Assembly (NCBI GenBank): GCA_001931905.2
Contig: MSJI02000417.1
Location: forward strand, 1 to 19,273
Reading direction: 5' to 3'
DNA from: Cladosporium sp. IMV 00045
Lineage: Eukaryota; Ascomycota; Dothideomycetes; Cladosporiales; Cladosporiaceae
Length of the DNA: 19,273 nt
Both the position numbers and the translations under genes were made by a program. Under the pieces are notes generated by a model. That model saw only the letters and a list, made by a program, of their open reading frames with translations. It searched no databases and was not told where the DNA came from. Below, one piece after another: positions 10,096 to 16,429 of the stretch (position 1 is the stretch's first letter; every line of letters begins with the position of its first letter).

Positions 10096-11892
10096 TCACC
10101 ACGCATCGAAGTTCCCGAACCCACCTCCTTTTCTCTTCTTACTCGGAGGCTCCGGCGCGGGCTCATCCCACTCCTCTATGATCTCGTCCTCTGCGCCCTT
10201 TGCCTTTTCCGCAGCCTTACGCAAGTACTTGCCCACTCCGCCCCCTCCGCTTTCCTCTTCCACCTTGCCATCAGCTCTGATCCTCTTACCCGTCCACGTC
10301 GTTCTCTCGTCTTCCGCCCCGCCTTCCCTCCTCAACGCCTCTTTCCTAGCCTCGGCAGCTTCCTCCTCAGTCCTCTCTTGGAGAAACTCCTCGAACGGAT
10401 TCACAAACACAATTACCTCCTCTATCGCGCACCGCTCCAGTGGCCGGTCCTTGTCATCCGTGGGGACCGCCTCAAGCCGCGCCAGAGTCTCCATACCTTC
10501 CATCACGCGCCCGAACACCGTGTGCTTGCGGTCCAGATGCGGCGTCGCCCGGTACGTCAAAAAGAACTGCGACGTGTTGGTGTCCTTTCCCTTGTTCGCC
10601 ATGCTGAGCACGCCGCGGCCGTCGTGCGTGTGCGGGCCCTCGAGCTCGTCGGCGAAAGGTTTGCCCCAGCAACTCTGTCCACCGCGGCCTGTGCCCGAGG
10701 GGTCGCCGCCTTGCAGCATGAAATTGCGGATGTTGCGGTGGAAAGCGACGCCGTTGTAGGCGCCTTTCTTGGCGAGCGTGATGAAGTTCCAGACCGCTTT
10801 GGGGGCGAATTCGGGGTAGAGGGCGAGGTTGATGCTGCCGTGCGTGGTTCGGAGGCTGGCGTAGCCGGTGTGTTTGACGCGCTTGGCTTTGAGCATGTAT
10901 TCTTCATCGCTGAGGATGGCGCGGTCGTTGGATGTGTTGGGCGTGAGGCCGGTTGATGTGAAGGAGGCGGCGGCCGCGCCAGTGGTGTGTTGAGCAGCGT
11001 TGTATGGTGCTGCCTTGGTAGTACGTTGTTTGGACACATCGGCTGCTGCTTTTCGAGCGTTGGTCAGGGCTTGTTGCTCGGTCGATGTGGCAGATCCAGA
11101 AGCGGCATTCTCACGCTCTTGGCGTCGTTTTGCTACGGCGTCTTTGGCCTTGAGGATTTTGGCGGCAGAGCCGAGATTCTCGCCTTTGACGCCGGCACTT
11201 CGCTCTGCTTCTTGCTCTGGAGTGAGGGTGCTCGTCCCTTTCTGTAGGTACTTGAACTGGCTCAGATCTCTTGAAGCGACATTCTGCGGATCTTGGAGTG
11301 TGATGATGTCTTTGCGCACAAAGTCCTCGTCGGTGACCAGATCCTTCCAGTTCTTTCCCTTGATGTTGAGGCGCTCTACGGTATCCCAAGCGAAAACGTT
11401 TCCTGTGTTCCTCAGAGCAACGATATGAGTGTTGTCTGTGAACACCTTGAACGTGACCGGATCCACGTATTCTCCGTCGTCGTTCTTTGCAAAGTTGAGT
11501 TTGATGAGATCCGAGCTCTTCATTTGTTCTCCATTTACCGGGTTGGTCCCATGCTTCTTTAACCATGGTAGGATGTTTGTGAGGTCGAAGATTGTGCCCT
11601 CCGCTGTGCACACTGGATGCTCGAATGGTTGGAGTGAGACGGCGCAGAAGTTGAACGGAAGCCTCTTGAAATTCGCGCCTGCTACTCCAGCTCTTCGCGC
11701 ATTTGCGCCTGCTGATGCGCCAAAGGCATCCTCGCTCGACCACTCGCTGTGGGTGATCTGGAAATCGGGTCAGTCGACGTTCATCCAGTCGTATGAGGAA
11801 CTGCGACGTACGTACAGCTTGTCGGTACCTGTGAAAACGTTAGCATTTGAACTGATAGTCTGAAGATATCAGAGCCCTTTACCTTTACCCAT
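10096..11892 (-). CDS. CYP8: U-box peptidyl-prolyl cis-trans isomerase, PPIL2/CYP60/CYP8 type
   Basis: Three exons: 11892-11883 (10 nt), 11828-11812 (17 nt) and 11757-10096, separated by two 54-nt introns with GTAAAG/GTACGT donors and CTAAC/CTGAC branch sites. Splicing gives the canonical family start MGKGTDKLYITHSEW and 562 residues, the usual length. A modified U-box spans about 41-90 (NFCAVSLQPFEHPV; LPWLKKHGTNPVNGEQ), followed by its companion segment DPVTFKVFTDNTHIVALR. A charged linker leads to a cyclophilin domain at about 308-460 with FHRNIRNFMLQGGD (catalytic Arg 350), SMANKGKDTNTSQFF and HLDRKHTVFG. The cyclosporin-contact Trp of CypA is His 416 here, so drug sensitivity should be low. 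The tail is Lys-rich and ends GGGFGNFDAW, as in homologues. The family is nuclear, linked to spliceosomes, and may act as a ubiquitin ligase. Confidence 0.95.
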
Positions 11893-12035
11893 ATTGGCGG
11901 TTTGTGGCTTTCAGCGGGCTCTGAAATGTGAATAAAAATACAATCTCAACTGGCCTTGAAAGATGACCTGGGCTTCTGACGTTCGTCGCGAGCGCAAAGG
12001 GCCCGAAGTGGTTTAGCGCGGATTCGTGAGCCCCA

Positions 12036-12049
12036 ACCCTAACCCTAGC
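12036..12049 (+). promoter_or_regulatory. telomere-like AACCCTAACCCTAG motif in the cyclophilin promoter
   Basis: Two tandem copies of the fungal telomere unit (CCCTAA/TTAGGG) lie about 145 bp upstream of the cyclophilin ATG. Such teloboxes are bound by Tbf1-type Myb factors in some yeast promoters. The array is far too short to be a telomere remnant with certainty. Confidence 0.4.
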
Positions 12050-12717
12050 AGACCTCACTTCTGAGAACAATGGCAAGCATTTCGATTCTGTTCCATGTTC
12101 AATATCTTTTCTTGAGAATTAACTACAGTATATAACATGGGTGTGCGCTAGCGTAGACTTGTGCTATTTTATGATATCTGAAACAATATCACTGAGGCTT
12201 TCGTAATTATTGTTTTTGCTCATCTGATTTACAAGAAGTATAGCCCACGTATATTAAGAAGACCATGCCACAGCGTGTCAGTATCGAACAACATATTTGT
12301 CCGGCACCAATCTAAACCCCGAGTCATACAGCAAATGGTCTCTGATCAAAATTCGGAACAGGCTGAAAATATCAAGGATCCAGATCTGGTCTCGTTTTCG
12401 TTACCTCCAGATCCTCCACAACCAACAACGGTCAAGGGATTGGGCTAAGGACCGGGTAACGATTGAATCACAAGCAGTCTATTACAACACGGGTCACTCG
12501 AAAGGTATAGTCTTCAGGGCCTCTATCAAAGCCACAGCACGTGGAAGATGACCCTTCATCTCGACAAGTGGTTCAGAACTAGGCACTAATTTGTTTGCGG
12601 CTCTTGGATCGGACCCGATCACGGCATTGCATTTCAACCAAGCCATTTGACAGCCATTCACAGATCATCCTAGGCGAATGATCAGCATATGGCAGCCATT
12701 GATGGGTCATACTGATA

Positions 12718-12740
12718 GTTCTTCCATTGTGTTGAAGAAC
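12718..12740. repeat. inverted repeat GTTCTTC / GAAGAAC
   Basis: A perfect 7-bp inverted repeat (12718-12724 and 12734-12740) with a 9-bp spacer lies roughly 90-110 bp upstream of the likely transcription start of the repeat-peptide gene. The TTC/GAA halves resemble heat-shock-element pieces, but the spacing is not the usual 5-bp alternation. Confidence 0.4.
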
Positions 12741-12801
12741 AATACTAAGGCATAGCACAAAGGTCGGTTGACTGTGAGCGAACGCGACACACAATACTAA
12801 G
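12739..12801. repeat. 11-bp direct repeat ACAATACTAAG, two copies 52 bp apart
   Basis: Exact copies lie at 12739-12749 and 12791-12801, just upstream of the start of the CA/CT-rich 5' leader of the repeat-peptide gene. The position suits a paired transcription-factor site. No known motif is recognised. Confidence 0.5.
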
Positions 12802-13000
12802 CACTACACATTATCCATGGAGACCTATAACTCAAGCCATCAGCAATTTCCCGTTCTTTCTCCTTCCCATACAAACCCACAAACTACCCAACAAACCACA
12901 ATCAAACTCAGCGATTACAAGAACGATCATCCAACCCACAACCCAACGATCTTCTCTCTCCACCACTACCACTTCAATCAAGCTATACCACACTCATTAA

Positions 13001-13054
13001 GTAAGATCACCCTCGATCATCTCCGATCACCTACCAGTGCTAACATACCTCAAG
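13001..13054 (+). other. 5'-UTR intron of the repeat-peptide gene
   Basis: Donor GTAAGA at 13001, branch GCTAAC at 13039-13044, acceptor CAAG at 13054, 54 nt. It is flanked by a CA/CT-rich leader (about 12835-13000) of the kind seen in front of strongly expressed fungal genes. After splicing, an in-frame TAA (12998-13000) directly precedes the second exon, so ATG 13088 is the first in-frame start. Confidence 0.75.
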
Positions 13055-13087
13055 GTCTCCGACTACACAAACCCACCAACAACCAAA

Positions 13088-13234
13088 ATGGAATTCGCTC
13101 TCTCCAAAAAGGTCGGCCGTCCCATTGACGGCTGCACTCTCTCCAGGAAGGACAAAGGCCGCCACATCGACGGCTGCACCCTCTCCAAGGACAAGGGCCG
13201 CCACATCGATGGCTGCACCGTCTCCTACATGTAA
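13088..13234 (+). CDS. 48-residue tandem-repeat peptide, (GR[P/H]IDGCT[L/V]S) x3, no known family
   Basis: ATG 13088 sits in a strong context (CCAAAATGG) and the frame stops at TAA 13232-13234. Apart from a nine-residue lead (MEFALSKKV) and a final YM, the peptide is three copies of GR[P/H]IDGCT[L/V]S at residues 10-19, 24-33 and 37-46, joined by Lys/Asp linkers (RKDK, KDK). Each copy has one Cys; copies 2 and 3 also have a His four residues before it. Copies 1 and 2 differ at four of 30 bases, three of them synonymous, and copies 2 and 3 at two bases, one synonymous. Codons are almost all C-ending, unlike neighbouring genes. There is no signal peptide, membrane segment or KR/RR kexin site, so it is probably cytosolic. 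A branch-site-bearing 5'-UTR intron and a pyrimidine/CA-rich leader support real, possibly strong, expression. Function is unknown; metal or thiol chemistry, or a peptide precursor, are only guesses. Confidence 0.75.
   Translation: MEFALSKKVGRPIDGCTLSRKDKGRHIDGCTLSKDKGRHIDGCTVSYM
13115..13225 (+). repeat. three tandem 30-bp coding repeat cores
   Basis: Cores at 13115-13144, 13157-13186 and 13196-13225 encode the three GRxIDGCTxS units. Spacing is 42 then 39 bp because linker one has one extra codon. The mix of synonymous and few amino-acid differences suggests old duplication with the peptide sequence kept. Confidence 0.85.
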
Positions 13235-13236
13235 AT

Positions 13237-13256
13237 GCTCTCCGTCTGACGGGAGC
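13237..13256 (+). other. possible RNA hairpin just after the repeat-peptide stop codon
   Basis: GCTC-T-CCGT / ACGG-GAGC can pair into an 8-bp stem with one bulged U and a CUG loop, beginning two bases after the TAA. It could be a 3'-UTR structure; chance is not excluded. Confidence 0.35.
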
Positions 13257-13641
13257 GTTTGACGCACAAGGCTCGCACCAGCTCGACAATCTTTCTGGAG
13301 CTTTGGATCTGACCACGGGACTCGGTGGAGGTATTATTGTTTTGTTTCGGCGAGCATTCGAGGGATTTGACTTTATTTCGTCTACTTTGCGTGGTATTTG
13401 GCAATGGGTGCGACGCAGTGTCGTACTCTTAGTACATGTGGGTCCGGCTTTGGTCGCTGTTTCTGATGGCGTTCAAGGTTGGTATCCCTCATGTGCTCAT
13501 CTCGTTTGGCAGCTGCTTCTTAGTTGGAACGGCTTTATTTGCTTCCAAACAATTCTCTTGTCTCTTTCTCTCTCGAAGACCAACAAACTGTCTGCAAATC
13601 AAAACTTATCTCTTGTGATTCTTGATTGGGTATCTCATACT
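13257..13641. other. convergent intergenic region / 3' UTRs
   Basis: Sequence between the repeat-peptide gene (+) and the CCDC137-like gene (-). It is T-rich on the plus strand (13330-13640), as expected for a fungal 3' UTR. No gene or repeat is seen. Confidence 0.5.
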
Positions 13642-14634
13642 TTAAAGTCCTCCCTCCTTCCCACCTCTCATCATGGCTCTGTATCTCTCAATGACTTCTC
13701 TGCGGGCATCACTGAGCTCCTCACGCTTCTTCAAACTACCAGACGCAACAGGCACGTTCGCAACGTCGACCTTGGCGCCTCGAGCCATCTTGAACTTCTC
13801 CTTCGGCTTGACGAGCTCGGGTGGTGCCTGAACGACATCGCTCAGCTTCGCCTTCTGCCCTCGCTTCTCCTTCAACGACGCCCAGATGTCGCCCTCTTTG
13901 TCATTGCTCTCGCCAATCACTCTTGAACGCTTGTTCTTGCGCGTGAGCTCGGGCACCTTGATGCTCTCGCCGTACTTCGCCTCATTCTCCTCGTCCAGCT
14001 CTTCCTGCTTCTCCCGTGCCTCCTCCTTCTCTTCCTGAATTTTCCTCTCCTCCTCGCGCCACTGATCGTACAACTTGTGCATCTGCTTCTCCTTCTTCGT
14101 CCGTCTCTCTTTGATGCCCTCAACAGCCTTCCCCTTCTGAATCAAACCGCTGATCTTGATCGCCTGGTCGACTCGCGCATTGTAATCCGACATGCGCTCG
14201 CCAGGCATGATCTTGGGGATCTCAGGCGCTGCTGATGCTTCCGAGTCTTTGGCGGGTTTTGAAGTTTTTGCCTTCTTTGCTGTGCGGTCCTCGCCGTCGT
14301 CCAAGCCGGAAATGTGGCGCTTGTTCGTTTGTCGGTTCATGAGCCGCGCAAAGGCGCGTGGAGTGTCGTCGACGCCATAGCCTTCTACGATCTCCTTTTT
14401 CCGTTTTGCTTTTGGGACTGCCGGTGCAGGCGCGGCTTTTTTCGTGCCGCGTTTAGGTGCGGACTTCTTTGCGTCTTCCTTGGAGGTGGATTTTGTGTAT
14501 GCGGCTAGTGGTTGCGCGCTGGTGTCGGGCGCAAGGTTAAAACTGGGGACGATTAGTGGTGGAGCAATGATCGGATATGTGGTATATACTTACTCGCTCG
14601 CATTTTGCGACCGTCTGGTGTGTTTGTGAGGCAT
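13642..14634 (-). CDS. CCDC137-like nucleolar coiled-coil protein
   Basis: Exon 1 is 14634-14594 (41 nt) and a 51-nt intron at 14593-14543 (GTAAGT...CTAAT...CCCAG) joins NASD to FNLAPDT. Exon 2 is 14542-13642. The product is 313 residues, starts MPHKHTRRSQ and is very basic and charged: Lys-rich blocks at about 33-65, then a long Glu/Lys/Arg coiled coil at about 150-205 (KEKQMHKLYDQWREEERK). The C-terminal part has AKLSDVVQAPPELVKP and ends DARREVIERYRAMM. The 'PPEL' box followed by a terminal 'R..VI..YR.M' helix matches what I recall of the CCDC137 family (human CCDC137/RaRF, nucleolar), which is widespread and poorly characterised in fungi. It shares a 210-bp divergent promoter with MFAP1. 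The gene model is solid and the family call moderate. Confidence 0.75.
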
Positions 14635-14844
14635 CTTGGGTATCTAGGTGTGTTGTGTAGAATGGAAGGTCGAGTCTGTAACTTTTTTGAAAGGGCCTCG
14701 ACCCTGCCCGAATTCTTGACTTGAGCCGCGGCGACAGCGAAGCTCGTGCAACGACGAAAGGCAGCTTCACCCATCGACCTGTCGCATAACTTCTCACCAA
14801 CTGCATGCACAAACCTTCTTCACCAGAAACACAAATTGTTCACC
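14635..14844. promoter_or_regulatory. 210-bp bidirectional promoter, CCDC137-like / MFAP1
   Basis: The two start codons point away from each other with only 210 bp between them, so both transcripts must initiate here. The right part (14780-14844) is CA-rich leader. No clear TATA box or known motif is seen. Confidence 0.6.
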
Positions 14845-16092
14845 ATGCCGCCACCATCAAGTCGCATGACCAAGAATAAGGTCAAGAATTTCCGCTACCG
14901 ACCTGGGAAAGCAGAAGTCGAGGACGAAGATGACGATTTCGAGTCTGAAGAGGAAGAAGACGATGGAGGGTCGGCAGAGCCTGCGAAACCATCGGCGCCA
15001 GCACCAAAAGCATCGACATTCCCTGGCGCGAAGAAATTGGCAATCGATCTTAGCAAAGCAGACCAGCAGAAATCATCAGTCCCTGAGGCAGCTGCGCGAA
15101 ATAAACCCGATGAGGATTTAGAGGGATTTGAGACTGCGTCGGAGTCGGAGAAAGATGAAGGAGAAGATGGCGAGGGTAGCAGTGAAGATGAAGAAGAGGA
15201 CAGCTCAGAGGAAGAGGACAGCAGCTCAGACGACGAGCCTAAGAAACCAATGCTTGCGCCCAAATTCATTTCGAAAGCGCAGCGCAACAAGCAGCAGAAC
15301 GCGCAGCCTACGAAATCGGCAGAAGAAGTGGCAGCGGAAGAGGAGCGACTGAGAAAGGAAAAGGCAGATGAAATGCTCCAGGCGCAAATCGAGCGGGACC
15401 AAGCTGCACGGGCTGCCGGCAAAAAGGCATGGGATGATGAAGACAACATCGAGGAGGAAGTGGACGATACGGATGGATTGGACGCAGAGGCTGAGCGTGC
15501 GGCGTGGAAATTACGTGAGCTGAAGCGCGTTCGTCGTGATCGCCTCGCGATCGAGGAGAAGGAGAAAGAGCGCGAGGAGATCGAGCGTAGGCGCAATCTC
15601 ACAGCCGAAGAGCGCGAAGCAGAAGACAAGGCCTACATCGAAGCGCAGAAGGACGATCAGGAGGGCAAGGGCAAAATGGCCTACATGCAGAAGTACTTCC
15701 ACAAGGGCGCCTTTTTCCAGGGCGATGAGGAGCAAGATGAAGAAGTAAAGGCTGCGTTGAACAGAGATCTGGCTGGAGCGAGATTCGTGGATGAAACCAG
15801 CAGCAAAGAAGTTTTGCCCGAGTACATGAGGATCAGGGATATGAGCAAATTGGGCAAAAAGGGCAGGACCAAGTACCAGGACCTGAAGTCCGAGGACACT
15901 GGTCGATGGGGAACATATGAGAAAAAGAAGAAAGACTACGATGGTTTGGACGACCGATTCAGACCTGACGATCCCCGCGGCAGTGGCAATGACCGTACTG
16001 GTGCTAATGCTGCACCTGTGGGTGAGCGGCGACGAAGGGTTGACGATGATGGCCAGGGAGATCGAGACGGCAAGCGTGCTAGGTATGATTGA
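14845..16092 (+). CDS. MFAP1: MFAP1 homologue, spliceosomal B-complex protein
   Basis: Single exon of 415 residues. An upstream in-frame ATG (14746) exists, but ATG 14845 (CACCATGCC) starts the conserved-looking MPPPSSRMTKNKVKNFRYRP. Residues 24-132 are acidic, with Glu/Asp/Ser runs. KKPMLAPKFISKAQRNK (133-149) and the charged helix AERAAWKLRELKRVRRDRL (216-234) follow. The family core then runs RRRNLTAEEREAE (248-260), KMAYMQKYFHKGAFFQGDE (277-295) and KLGKKGRTKYQDLKSEDT (335-352). This order and these motifs match MFAP1, which binds Prp38 in the pre-catalytic spliceosome. The tail is Arg/Asp-rich and ends GKRARYD. The protein is nuclear. The antisense Ser-rich frame across the acidic part is a shadow of Glu codons. 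Confidence 0.92.
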   Translation: MPPPSSRMTKNKVKNFRYRPGKAEVEDEDDDFESEEEEDDGGSAEPAKPSAPAPKASTFPGAKKLAIDLSKADQQKSSVPEAAARNKPDEDLEGFETASESEKDEGEDGEGSSEDEEEDSSEEEDSSSDDEPKKPMLAPKFISKAQRNKQQNAQPTKSAEEVAAEEERLRKEKADEMLQAQIERDQAARAAGKKAWDDEDNIEEEVDDTDGLDAEAERAAWKLRELKRVRRDRLAIEEKEKEREEIERRRNLTAEEREAEDKAYIEAQKDDQEGKGKMAYMQKYFHKGAFFQGDEEQDEEVKAALNRDLAGARFVDETSSKEVLPEYMRIRDMSKLGKKGRTKYQDLKSEDTGRWGTYEKKKKDYDGLDDRFRPDDPRGSGNDRTGANAAPVGERRRRVDDDGQGDRDGKRARYD

Positions 16093-16429
16093 GCACGATG
16101 ACTACTTGGTGAATTTACTGCAAGCGTTATGAGCGGGGCGTTCGGGCACTTGAGATTTTCGAATACATTTTCTACATACTTCACTTCCATACTGCTTTCA
16201 AAGGCAAGAGGCAGGCGCGCACGTGCCAATTTTTGATGTTCAGCACTAGCGCCGAAGCTTAAAGCTTTAATGCAAAATCCCCCGCATGACGAGTCTCGAT
16301 CTCGCGCTCCGCCACGCCGCATCCCCCCATGTTTGAAGACTTTTGCCGTGCGTTCGAGTCCTGCGGCGGCATCACTTGTGCGATACATCAACTTCGACTT
16401 GACCACCCGCGAGAGAACAATGCGACAAC
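16093..16429. other. intergenic region, MFAP1 3' UTR and TFIIIC-subunit promoter
   Basis: 337 bp between two plus-strand genes. It contains a B-box-like element (16352-16361, listed separately). No A-box or paired tRNA arms accompany it, so it is not a tRNA gene. Nothing else is recognised. Confidence 0.55.
16352..16361 (+). promoter_or_regulatory. TFIIIC B-box-like element GTTCGAGTCC in the TFIIIC tau138 promoter
   Basis: The sequence equals the RNA polymerase III B-box GGTTCGANTCC except for the first G (C here). It lies 68 bp before the ATG of the gene for the B-box-binding TFIIIC subunit. The T-arm bases around it do not pair, so it looks like an isolated TFIIIC site rather than part of a tRNA. 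Confidence 0.45.

Larger units (their letters stand above)
11893..12816. other. divergent intergenic region between cyclophilin and repeat-peptide genes
   Basis: About 0.9 kb, AT-richer than the flanks between about 12060 and 12330, with TATATAA-type runs (12128-12134). It contains a telomere-like motif at 12036-12049 near the cyclophilin start. Nearer the peptide gene it has a 7-bp inverted repeat and an 11-bp direct repeat, listed separately. The only ORF of size (12297-12551, +) has no protein-like character. The AT shift might reflect a mutated (RIP-affected) relic, but I see no recognisable element in it. Confidence 0.45.

Noticed and set aside
10003..10956. 317-codon plus-strand frame
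   Set aside because: It lies antisense to the cyclophilin coding exon, whose protein is unambiguous; its length comes from GC-rich third positions.
12817..13128. 103-codon plus-strand frame covering the leader of the repeat-peptide gene
   Set aside because: It runs through the 5'-UTR intron and out of frame into the repeats; its Thr/His/Pro/Asn make-up just reflects a CA/CT-rich leader.
13088..13234. Classical dikaritin-type RiPP precursor
   Set aside because: No signal peptide, no KR/RR sites between repeats and no tailoring enzyme (UstY-like, cyclase, methyltransferase) in the window, so only the repeat architecture fits.
13303..13926. 207-codon plus-strand frame
   Set aside because: Its second half is antisense to the well-supported CCDC137-like exon and the first half is T-rich 3' UTR.
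14895..15629. 244-codon Ser-rich minus-strand frame
   Set aside because: It is the reverse reading of the Glu/Asp-rich MFAP1 N-terminus; the poly-Ser is an artefact of antisense Glu codons.
16290..16375. tRNA gene around the B-box-like sequence
   Set aside because: The T-stem does not pair, there is no A-box at the right distance and no acceptor stem.
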